From: Lepidostoma basale
Lineage: Eukaryota; Arthropoda; Insecta; Trichoptera; Lepidostomatidae
Reading direction: 5' to 3'
Assembly: GCA_022606425.2 (NCBI GenBank)
Contig: JAHDVF020000902.1
Span: 558,001-622,000, forward strand
Length of the DNA: 64,000 nucleotides
This document shows, piece by piece, positions 55,067 through 64,000 of the stretch; the stretch's first letter is position 1; every line of letters begins with the position of its first letter. The position numbers and the translations under genes were made by a program. The notes under the pieces are model-generated. The model worked only from the letters and a program-made list of their open reading frames with translations, was not told the origin of the DNA and made no database searches.

Positions 55067-55106
55067 AACAAACATGTTTCGGACACAGAAGCCCTTCATC
55101 AGTGTT
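55067..55106 (-). ncRNA. well-preserved hammerhead-like motif, single arm
   Basis: Minus strand: stem I AACA/TGTT, CTGATGA, extra A, stem GG(G)...(T)CC, GAAA, palindrome ACATGT, T. All core positions agree. Confidence 0.7.
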
Positions 55107-55109
55107 ATA

Positions 55110-57190
55110 AATATTTTAACAAACTTTTCATGAATGTGATCAATTTGTAAAACACTAATTAATGAATCCACAACACAATGTTTTATCGAATATAGAAGAA
55201 ATATATATTTTGTTCAATTATTAACCTTTGTAAGTACAAATTCGGCGATAACAGTTGTATTCTTTATTTATTTATTTACTTGAAATAGTCCACATGTACA
55301 CAATACATATTCTAATAAAAAAACAATTTTTGGTGAATAGATTGGATTTTTTTGGCCAGTATTTTGGAGATCATTACAGACTCCATCTTCTATTATAAAA
55401 TAAATATAATTATTTCGTATTAGTTTATCTAACTTTGTGTTATGGAGCTTGTTTTTTGGCTCCATCTTTTATAATAGAAAACATATAATTTTCTTGTTTC
55501 TGTTCATCTCATTGATTAAAACAAAAGCCTCCCTGTTAGATAAAGTTCATATGTAATTAAATTATTTTCTTTTCTTTTCACTGTATCCTTCATCTATAAT
55601 AAAAATAACACATTATCCTAGTTGCGGTTTTAACAGTTTTCCTTTGATTAGACCAATTTGAACGTATACCTCGGAGACCTGAAAACGTAATGAAACGTGA
55701 TTATACTCGAAAGAAAAATGGTTTACAGAATCCTCGGACACATTAAAAATGGTGACATGGACGAAATAAGTATCCTTGTTATTTTGCTGAAGGTAAAATA
55801 ACGTGAAAAAATATTTGATCATTTTTTACGTCAAATATAACAATACTCGTAAATATCGGTATTTCCAATTTCACCTACTTTATATTTATTCTGTCATTAA
55901 TGAGAGATGTAAAACACTAAAGACATTAAGCTCCACGAGAAAAAGAGTCATTCCAACATATGTTCCGTTTTCTAATGTCGATTTGGTAATCATTTGGTTG
56001 TCGAGATTTACAAGATCACCTGTGATATAATTTATCTTGAAACAACGCGGCTCAGTCTTCTTATTTTATAGAAATGCTTTTAGCCTTATTGCTTCTCAGA
56101 AGATCTTTTTGCTATTATAAACTAGCTTAAAAAACAACCGTGATTTCGTAACAAGCTAGTTATAGTATTAAGAAGGTTTTTGTTACATATTTTTGCTCCG
56201 GTTATATAAGCAAAATAATAAGACTAATTCTTATACAATACATTTTAGAATATATTGTTATTCTTTCCATTTAATAAGATAAGTGTTTCTTAAAAAATAC
56301 TACTACTATTTTATTATAGCAATTAACTTTTTATCAATATATTTTTTTGTTTTGAATTATTCGTTTCATGTATTATTCTTTCTTTATCTGAAGAACAATA
56401 TCAATTTCACCTATAACCTACCAACCTATAAATTTCTAATACCACTCTCTCAATGATAGAGGCAGGCAGAAGTGCAGGAAAACATTTTTTTGTAAAAGAA
56501 AATGGCGGCGTTGTGGGGTATTTCTTCAGGCGTCTTTTGCGTGACATCAAAAAGTGCTACACTTGTACCGCATTTCTATTAATCTGAAACAAAAAAAATA
56601 TTTATTTATCGATGACACTCCTCCGTAAATATTTATTATTTTAAACATTCCTTTATCCGGTATTCTCACAATATATTATGCTTTCGAAATAGGACGGGAA
56701 AAATAGCAATTTTAATAAAAATAGTGGAGGATTTGCTCCCCTTAATGCCTTAAACTTAAATAAATATATATAAACTTTAATAAATTCGTGTAATTCAAAC
56801 AATTAATATTTAAATTTTCTTTTTGTTTATTTTGCTTAAGAAAAAAATTAAACATTTTTAGAAATAAAGTACTCGTATACTGATTAATAAATTTTTACAA
56901 ATATCTTTATAGTATTGCAGAAAATTTTTACTTATAATTTTGTAAATTTGTCTCCTCAAATATATATTTTTTTGTCCGCATTAGGAAAAATAAACATTAT
57001 TTTAGCCTTATTGCTTCTTATAAGATCTTAAATAATGTAATTTAAGCACACAAATTTTAACATATTATTGAAAAACTGTGAGCCCATTAGTACTATTCTT
57101 GAAACATCTACAGAGAGGGAGACAAATCAGTTTTCAAATTTATGAATTATTTAACTTTTTATAATTTGTTTTTTTAAGTCGCTTTAATTA
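55110..57190. other. 2-kb AT-rich stretch, mostly unassigned
   Basis: TTTAGCCTTATTGCTTCT occurs twice (56077 and 57003), followed each time by AAGATCTT. CATCTTYTATAATA words recur near 55386 and 55461. No exon or classified transposon found. Confidence 0.4.
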
Positions 57191-57194
57191 TTAT

Positions 57195-57345
57195 TTTTTA
57201 ATAAACCGGTTTCGCTCTCACCAAGCTTCGTCAGGATAACAAAACAAACTGACTGCTGTTCCCTCTTGACTGATTGTTGATAAACTGTTACTCTGACGAA
57301 GCTATGGTGGGAGCAAAGGCGATTGGTTTTAATAAAACAAATAAG
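57195..57345. mobile_element. family-D foldback with two cores
   Basis: Minus core 57201-57240: CTGACGA, A, GCTTGGTGAGAGC hairpin (GCT/AGC), GAAA, ACCGGT, T. Plus core 57287-57330: CTGACGA, A, GCTATGGTGGGAGC, then AAAGGCGATT (eroded). Divergent. Confidence 0.7.
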
Positions 57346-57793
57346 GTATTGGAAAACCAAATTACACTTTTTTTTTTATAATGCCATATCACAAATTAAG
57401 TACTTCATTCATTTATTTAAATTTTTGTTTTATTTCAACAAAGTATCTTTTTACCAGCCGTGTTTTTTTTTTACATTTTTTTAGTCAAAACAGTTTAAAC
57501 ATGTATCATTAAATTAATTTGTGACGTTAAAAAAATCACAAAATATATACGAGTAAATAAATTTTCATAAAAACATGAACTATGTTTTTTTTAATTTCTT
57601 TGGTCAATACAGTATTAAAAAATCTCTTTTACAAAATTTATTATGTGACTTCGTTAAAAAAAATCACTAAATATGTAATATTATACGAGTAAATAATTTA
57701 TCAAAGAAACGTGAACTACTCGTATTTACGTTTTATAAAATAATATTATATAATAAAATATTTAAAAATGTTCACAACGTAACGCTTTTAAAT

Positions 57794-57852
57794 AATAATA
57801 ATAATGATAATAATTATAATAATAATAGTAATAATAATAATAATAACAACAA
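57794..57852. repeat. (AAT)n microsatellite
   Basis: Interrupted AAT repeats over about 58 bases. Confidence 0.9.
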
Positions 57853-58191
57853 AATAACAAAAATGAAATACTCAACGCGCGGACAAGAATGAAACCTTAA
57901 AAAAAATTACGACCTCTAACTATCGTTTCTCAAAACCATTGCGAGACTTAACCGCTTACACGCTGTTCATAGTGAAGTTTTTATGTCCCAATGTAGATAT
58001 TACATTCTAAAATAGTTTGTCTTATAACATATAGATGGCGCTTGAGAGTACATTTTAAATAACATTCAACTGTCTTCCATGCGTTGCTTCTATAAATTTT
58101 ATTTGTAGAAATTGAATTTTTATTGTAAAAAATAATATAATACACATTTTTTATAAATTAAGAATGCCAATTCGAAGGTTATAACAACGAC

Positions 58192-58448
58192 AACAAACGA
58201 TCAGGCTGTTTTTCCGGAAGAGTAAGCAGAGACAATGGACCGCCACGCTACTTTCTTGACACACCTTTCTAGTTTTGTCCACATTCATACATCGAGCCAT
58301 ACACAAACGTTGAATTTCAAACTTCTTTCAAAGATAGCCAACATTTAAAATATAACTTATTTGCTTATGCCACGTTTTCCTTAGTCCTCAGCGACTCCGT
58401 ACTCTTTCTCATCGTGTTAACGTCCACTTTCTTAACCATTCTTTAAAT
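58192..58448 (-). pseudogene. L-A LINE 3' end, (TTG) tail
   Basis: CAACGACAACAAACGATCAG, then the C-terminal segment and V-K-K-V-D-V-N-T equivalent. Old copy, many changes. Confidence 0.7.
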
Positions 58449-58489
58449 AATGAACTATTTAAACACGTTTTTCTTTTATTATAAACTTG

Positions 58490-58620
58490 AGAGGTTAACA
58501 ATCTGGAATTCCATGACGATTTGTTATGAATGAACACACTTTTTTCCGCTAATAAGTTTATTTTTTTCAATATGTTTCAAAGGTTTTACACCTTTATCAT
58601 TGCGAAATCAAAAGTTAAAT
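58490..58620. repeat. eroded family-E arm
   Basis: AGTTTATTTTTTTCAATATG, TTTCAAAGGTTTTACACC, TTTATCATTGCG: same order as 12420-12490. Confidence 0.45.
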
Positions 58621-58707
58621 GTGTACAATGTGAACTGAAAAGTTCAGAAAACGGTGTTATCATTAAATAAGAAATCGACATATATATTTTGGTTTAAACC
58701 AAAATAT

Positions 58708-59215
58708 TACAACAACAACAAACCAACACGCCGTTTCCCCGCATGGGTAGGCAAAGAGAATGGACCGCCACGCTACTCTATCCTGACACACCTCTCTAGC
58801 TTTCTCCACATTCATACAACGAGTCATAGACGCATGTCGATTCTTTCGACTTCTTACATGACCAACCTTTAAAATTTGATTAATTTGGTTATGCCATGTT
58901 TTCTTCGATCTACCTCGACCCTTACTCCATTTACATCGTTATCGTATATTTTCTCAACCATTATTTCTCCATCCATGCGCTCCTTATGTCCAACGCAGCG
59001 GTCCTTTCATAATTGTATTCATAATACCTTCTGCCGCTCTATATTCCTTTCTTATATCAGCATTTAAAATTTTATCATACATCGTTCTACCACACATACG
59101 TCTAAGGAACCTCATGTCTACCGCATTTATTCTGCTCTCATCTTTCTTCTGCCAGTTTCATCTTTCGCTTCCAAACATTAGGGTTGGGACCATAACTCCA
59201 TTGAGAACGGCTATT
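58708..59215 (-). pseudogene. L-A LINE reverse-transcriptase C-terminus, (TTG) tail
   Basis: ACAACAACAAACC tail, then text from the C-terminus back through R-R-N-R-x-A-S-M-T-R, D-Q-I equivalents, D-R-C-V-G-H-K-E-R-M-D-G-E, Y-D-K-I-L-N-A-D-I-R-K-E, S-x-F-L-R-R-M-C-G and to N-G-V-M-V-P-T-L-M near 59205. About 500 bases: the second-longest L-A copy. Confidence 0.8.
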
Positions 59216-59219
59216 TTCG

Positions 59220-60060
59220 AAGTAAATGATATTTTTATTTCTAAAAAAAATGTTTTAACGCTCAAGAGTTGGTTCAGTAGATAGATTGACTTATTATCTA
59301 CGAGACATAAATTTAAATCTAGATACAATATTTTTATGTTATGAGTTATTGTGTTTTCTCAATTTGTTTTAAATGGCGATTAAGACAGTGCAATTATGCA
59401 CTATACAGAACTATGTCAAATATTTTTATCTTTTTTATCTATACAATAGCGGCTATAGCCTCCTTGAAGACTCGTTACATTTTTCGCGATTCAACGCTTT
59501 CTACACCCAAATGTAAATGCCATACATGCAATAGACAATAGTCATGTCGATTAATTAATATACGCAATAACAAAATTCATCCTTGAGCAGTTGAAAATCA
59601 AATTATATTTAAATAGTCCATTGTTTTGGCCGATATTTAGAAAATTTTGAAATTTTAAAGGCCAAAAAATGTAAACTAAATGTTATAAATAACCAAATTC
59701 CTTCTTATTCCCCATTAGTTAGTATATAGTACAATAAAAACTTTCCCCCTGTACAATCTTGCTAAAAAATTATAATATTACCTTCAACTTTTGTCACCTT
59801 TCCTATTAATGTAATCTATGTACTTCTTGTTATTATTTTTCGTTTTTAATTTATTATGTTTCATTGTTTTTGACTCTATACTATGTGTATTTGTCCCTTC
59901 TAATTATTGTTTATTATTATTATTTTATTATTATAATTTTCTACCTTTAATATTTTCTCCTATAAACAGTAACTAACCGTTCTTTAAATTAAAATATTTA
60001 GGTACCTAACTCAATTTCAGCAAGAACTTCTAAAATATATCAAAGAAATTATTCAAATTG
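59220..60060. other. unassigned AT-rich stretch
   Basis: Contains a fragment of the 46386 repeat (TAGTCCATTGTTTTGGCCGA near 59617). Nothing else recognised. Confidence 0.4.
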
Positions 60061-60084
60061 ACTTAGGATCAAATACACAAAGAT

Positions 60085-60230
60085 TCAAAAAATTACGAAA
60101 ATTTGACATTTGATATATATTTTTGTAGCACCTGATGATGTCAACATTGGTTGATGAAACAGCTGTCGTAAAGTAAAATAAATACAATTTGTGATATAAA
60201 ACAAAATTTTTGAATTAACAGCTATAAAAT
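60085..60230 (+). mobile_element. family-B element, single arm with near-intact hammerhead-like core
   Basis: Core 60126-60172: CACCTGATGA, T, GTCAAC-ATT-GGTTGAT, GAAA, ACAGCTGT, C. Outer arm AGTAAAATAAATACAATTTG. Inner part (AATTTGACATTTGATATAT) as in 9570-9600. Confidence 0.75.
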
Positions 60231-60404
60231 TATATTTAATATACACCTAAAACATAATTAAAATTGTTTTTATTTTTTAATGTTCTAAAAATCGTTATTG
60301 TTACTTTAACAGTGATGCATACGAAATAACGTATGTCCGTACTAAATAAAATAATAATAACAGTGATGCATACTTAATACCATATGTCCATACTTAATAA
60401 TGAA

Positions 60405-61030
60405 ATGAAATGAAAACGCCTATTTTTTAGAAGTTTTATTATATTTGATGGGAATGAATGTGGAGTCCCCACGAAACAGGATACTCCCTCGTGTTAGAGG
60501 GTACACAAAAGATTTCTGAGATATCTCTACATGAGATGGTGAATTTACAATCCGTGGCTTTAACCCACCGCATTTCTCTTGGGCATGCTGGAAACAAATA
60601 GTTTACAGATAAGGAGGGATGGGTTCACACTTTCATTTCTTCTAATTAGGGGATTCTTTGAGAACTCCGTCATCTTGGAGGGTACCCATTTTTATGTTCC
60701 GGATGGTGGGGAGAGCAATCAAACTGCTGAACATGATCGCTTCAGAGATCGACGTCTTTAATATTAGTGAAAGTACGCACATAAGGTAAACACTCTTGGC
60801 TTAAGAGAGAATCTTGTATTCCTAAAATCGAACCATCTCTCATGCGTTCCTGATATTTTACCTGTTCTCAAAAATGCCTTGAACTGTTCACATGTTTGAA
60901 ATATCCTTTGAGAGAAATAAACTGATTTAATTTGATTAGGTGTTTCGCTTTGCTAAGCAATTATCAAATGTGCCTTACATATTTTATAATACCTTCTAGA
61001 AAAGCGACATTCTCCTTCATATAAATTCAT
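60405..61030. mobile_element. family-A foldback split by a LINE 3' end
   Basis: Left part 60405-60456 (TTTTTTAGAAGTTTTATTAT, TGGGAATGA) and right part about 60940-61025 (TGTTTCGCTTTGCTAAGCAA, CTTCTAGAAAAGCGACATTC) are continuous in the family consensus. The intervening 480 bases are the LINE below. Confidence 0.75.
60457..60940 (+). mobile_element. LINE 3' region with GATTT tail
   Basis: TGGAGTCCCCACGAAACAGG at the start, AATAAACTGATTTAATTTGA at the end. Same terminus as 41346 and (inverted) 12073. No long frame: 3' UTR or heavily decayed end, probably Jockey-group by memory of its tail. Confidence 0.6.
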
Positions 61031-61054
61031 TAAAAAACAAAAAAGCACAAGGAA

Positions 61055-61255
61055 GTCCAAGGAAGACATAGCATGTCCAAATTAATCAATTATTGAAAGG
61101 GGGCCATGTTCGACGTAGTAACAATGGACGAGCGTGCATGTCACTATGTGTGAATGTAAAAGAGGTGTTGTCAGGATATAACAATGTGACGATCCCTCCT
61201 CTCTGCCAACCCTTCCGGGGAAACGACATGGTGGTTTGTTAATTAGTTGAAAACA
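61055..61255 (+). pseudogene. L-A LINE 3' end
   Basis: CAAGGAAGTCCAAGGAAGAC, then the D-Q-I-N-Q-L-L-K-G-G-H segment and C-terminus, ending CGACATGGTGGTTTGTTAAT. It shares AATCAATTA with 63785, marking the same subfamily. Confidence 0.8.
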
Positions 61256-61854
61256 AATTCTTGTAAACTAACGTTTCATTTCAACTAAATTATAAAATCA
61301 TACGGATTTTTATCGCTATATCGATTTTGTAACTATCACATCGAAAACTGTTCAGTTTTTTTTTCTTAAACTGTTACTACAAATTATTTCGTTTTTGATT
61401 AAAAAAAATTATAATAATAAACTTATCTAATCAAAATTATGATCAGTGGATAAGTTAACAGTTTATGTATTAAGAAATTACCATACCTATCTCTTACGAA
61501 AACCACCTTTTGCATCATTGCGTGTATTTGAAAGGTAGGTACATCATCTTCACGATTTTTATTTTCGTTTATCTACTCACTAATCAGATTATCACCTTTA
61601 ATCTTCGATCTTCGATGTGTAATTAGCTTAAATCATCTCCATGAGATAGGAAGTCCTTGGATTAATTTCGTGAAAATACATGCCTTTATAATATTCTTAA
61701 GTAATGCTATAACATATGTGTACAAATTAAGTATAAAATATAAAATAAAACAACTATGAAATTTTGCCTTAGGGTCTCTGCAATAGCTGAATTTATTAAT
61801 AAACTTTAAGTGATGCATAATTAGATTATACCACTATAAACTGTAGATACATTG
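61256..61854. other. unassigned AT-rich stretch
   Basis: No gene or repeat recognised. Confidence 0.4.
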
Positions 61855-62190
61855 ACGATCTTCGTGGCCGAGTAGTAAGTTCTATGACTGCCACTTGTAA
61901 GGTCCCGGTTTCAATTCCTGGCGATGGCACTGTGATTGTAACACTGTCTTTGGTCTGGTGTTATAATACATACTCGTATATACGTGACAATAAAAATCGT
62001 GCGTGTATGACTCGCTTTATGAATGTGAAGGAAGCTAGAGAGGTATGTCAGGATAGAGTAGTGTGGCGGTCCAATCTCTCTGCCTACCCCTGCGGGGAAA
62101 CGGCGTGATGGTTTGTTGTTGTTGTTGTACAATAAAATGATGATAGATTAGCTATGATCGCTGTAATGATGTAAAAAAAACTATTTATCA
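61855..62190 (+). mobile_element. tRNA-derived SINE, family 1, split by an L-A insertion
   Basis: Head 61855-61935 with A box TGGCCGAGTAG and B box GGTTTCAATTCC; tail resumes at 62129 (AATAAAATGATGATAGATTA, GCTGTAATGATGTAAA). The 133-base insert at 61996-62128 is an L-A end. ACAATAAAA flanks it at 61987-61995 and 62129-62137. Confidence 0.9.
61996..62128 (+). mobile_element. L-A LINE 3' end nested in the SINE, (TTG)n tail
   Basis: Text RACMTRFMNVKEAREVCQDR, VVWRSNLSAYPCGETA, stop, then GATGGTTTG and four to five TTG units. Bounded by the 9-base target duplication. Confidence 0.9.
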
Positions 62191-62478
62191 AAATAATAAT
62201 ACTAATGCCACGTATGCCGTGATGCCTGTAGGAATAGTCGAATATTTTAAATGATTACAAAAATATTGACAGAATCTGTGTGTTTTTTTCTTAGCAGAAA
62301 TCTCGTTTTTAATCTAAGTAATTTGTAACTAAAATAATAAGCCACTTTTTAAAGCACAGAGCATGCTGAGAATAATGTAAATATTCTAAGTAGTATTTTC
62401 CTTACAAATTAAAATAAAATAACAATATATTCTTCTTCTTCGTATCAATAGCAGTCTAGTCTCATAGGGAATGATCTG

Positions 62479-62868
62479 AATATCGTCACCTGAGAGTAAG
62501 AGAGTACCATCTAACAAAATTTCACATTTGGCTTTTTTTCGTGAAAAGGGTTCTTACTTATCTTATATATAAGTACAATTAAAAAAACATGTAATAGTAT
62601 CGTCATTTTGATGTTACGAAAAGAATCAAGTTCCATCTGATCATTCAAAACACACGATTCACTGAAGAAGGATTCATTTACACTTAGAATTTTATTATTC
62701 CAATATTTTATTAAAAATTACACGCTTCTCTGTAAAAGAGTTTCTTCTGCTTCGGATGGAACCCTTTTATTCCAAGATACACACCCGAAACTAACAAAAC
62801 TTTAACTTCATTTTTCTCAGCTTTTTACTTTTGACAGTTGGAACCTTGTTACTCTCAGGTGACAATAT
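62479..62868. mobile_element. MITE-like element with about 28-bp inverted ends
   Basis: ATATCGTCACCTGAGAGTAA at the left, inverse TTACTCTCAGGTGACAATAT at the right. About 390 bases, non-coding. Confidence 0.75.
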
Positions 62869-62869
62869 G

Positions 62870-63155
62870 GTGTCGTTTCTTCCTTCTCTTGCTATCATGG
62901 TGGAAGGTTTGACCGACTTTGTGTCGATTTTAGGCACGCCAATATAGGAGGCAACTTTCTTGCACATTTAAAAAACAGCAATTTAGACAATGCAGTCCAA
63001 GTACACAGCATAAATATTTTGATACTAAAAACGCGGACTACCTAAAGAAATTCGAAATTTAAATTACCACAGTTATAGTCATCTTGTTGCAGTCGTGATG
63101 AATTTACTCTTACCCTTCACTGTGTTAAATTATCATTTAAAATTAGAATGTCATT
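62870..63155. other. unassigned stretch
   Basis: GC-richer than average near 62870-62960 but no stable frame or family match. Confidence 0.35.
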
Positions 63156-63159
63156 TAAA

Positions 63160-63957
63160 ACAAGAATGTACGAAGCATGCAATAAGTTTGACCTTGAGAT
63201 GAACGTGTCAAAATCTAAAGTTGTGGTATTTGAAAAGGAAGAATGTATGACGGATTGTGACATAAGTGTGAACGGTTAGAAATTAGAGCAAGTTACCGAA
63301 ATCGTTTATCTGGGAACCATGTTTACAAGAGATGGCAGAATGGAGAAAGATATCGAAAGAAGGGTTGGAGCTGGAAATAAAATAATTGGTGCAGTCAAAG
63401 TCATTACCGCAAATAGAAATATATCGACTGAAGCGAAGATGGCAGTGCACAATGGAGTTCTAGTCTCGACCCTTATTTTTGTAAGTGAAGCTTAGAGTTG
63501 GCAGAAGAAGGATGAAAGTAGGATAAATGCCATAGAAATGAGGTCACTAAGGAGAATGTGCGGAAAAACAATGTATGATAGAATATCTAATGATGAAGTA
63601 AGAAAGGAATGTAAGGCGGATGAATGCGTGATAAATAAAATTAAGAAAGGGTCACTAAGATAGTTTAGACATATGGAACGAATGGATTAAGGAAGAATAG
63701 TTAAAAAGATATGTAAAAGTAGTGTGAATGGGGAAAGAAGTCGAGGAAGGCCAAGGAAGGCCAAGGAAGACATGGAATGACCAAATTAATCAATTACTGA
63801 AAGGCGGCCATTTTCAAAGTAGGAACAATCGACGAGCGTGCATGTCACGATGTGTTATTGTAGAAGAGGCGCGAGAATTGAGCCAGGATAGAACAATGTG
63901 GCGATCATCTCTGCCTACCCCTCCGAGGAAACGGCGTGATGGTTAGTTAGTTAGTTT
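63160..63957 (+). pseudogene. L-A LINE reverse transcriptase, longest 3' copy, (TTAG)n tail
   Basis: Reading across a few stops and one frameshift: M-Y-E-A-C-N-K-F-D-L-E-M-N-V-S-K-S-K, IVYLGTMFTRDGRMEKDIER, RVGAGNKIIGAVKVITANRN, MAVHNGVLVSTLIF, INAIEMRSLRRMCGKTMYDR, a damaged R-W-F-G-H-M-E-R-M, then R-G-R-P-R-K and CMSRCVIVEEARELSQDRTM, ending GGCGTGATGGTTAGTTAGTT. It covers the post-palm region to the end of the ORF; the catalytic Y-A-D-D and endonuclease are missing. CCAAGGAAGG is tandemly duplicated at 63746-63770, causing the frameshift. Confidence 0.85.
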
Positions 63958-64000
63958 AGAATGTCTTTATTTAATTTATAATTTTCTATATTACACGAGT

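Noticed and set aside
8388..57345. A complete Penelope-like element with reverse transcriptase and GIY-YIG nuclease
   Set aside because: No frame in the window shows those domains; only the short foldbacks with hammerhead-like cores are present.
59341..59541. 66-codon frame with a CxCxxC tail
   Set aside because: Single short frame in AT-rich DNA, no partner exons, no signal for a real cysteine-rich peptide gene.

Overview
The window looks like AT-rich nuclear DNA from an insect, most likely a moth or butterfly. This rests on the composition, the spliced gene at the left end, the tRNA-headed SINEs, the many decayed non-LTR retrotransposon ends and the TTAA-flanked piggyBac relics. It is inference; no marker gene fixes the species. 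There is no operon, rRNA gene, CRISPR array or free-standing tRNA gene.

Genes: only one convincing protein gene is present, on the minus strand at 431-2287. It encodes a secreted, cysteine-free protein rich in Tyr, Gln and Pro, and its large 3' exon begins inside the signal peptide. Its first exon is not certain. A good TATA/initiator arrangement with a very short coding start lies on the same strand near 18.1 kb, but the intron phase does not fit. If that promoter belongs to the gene, about 15.8 kb of the window is one repeat-filled intron. Two open segments on the plus strand (8699-8773 and 10504-10663) have exon-like boundaries and cannot be assigned.

Repeats: nearly everything else is transposon debris. 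(1) More than twenty 5'-truncated copies of one endonuclease/reverse-transcriptase LINE (here L-A) end in tandem TTAG or TTG; the longest is 63160-63957. (2) Other LINEs with recognisable C-terminal reverse-transcriptase text include one with a GAA-type tail (L-C), one with a GATTT tail, and an L2/CR1-like copy at 19446-19945. (3) Two tRNA-derived SINE families are present, and both have been hit by other elements. (4) There is a deleted piggyBac transposon (38863-39487), a TTAA-flanked piggyBac-type MITE (17261-17499), several MITEs with long inverted repeats, two candidate Helentron-type elements, and an approximately 118-bp satellite with alternating A and B units (4256-5076).

The most striking layer is a set of at least six unrelated foldback families whose arms all carry a hammerhead-ribozyme-like core: CTGANGA, one extra A or T, a hairpin, GAAA, a palindromic short stem, then TH at the expected cleavage point. 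In paired elements the two cores are always divergent, minus on the left and plus on the right. By eye there are roughly forty to fifty intact or eroded copies. This resembles the hammerhead motifs reported in the terminal repeats of Penelope-like elements and in retrozymes, but no Penelope reverse transcriptase is visible here. A second unexplained layer is the octamer TACTCGTA, found 24 times on either strand against roughly two expected from base composition.
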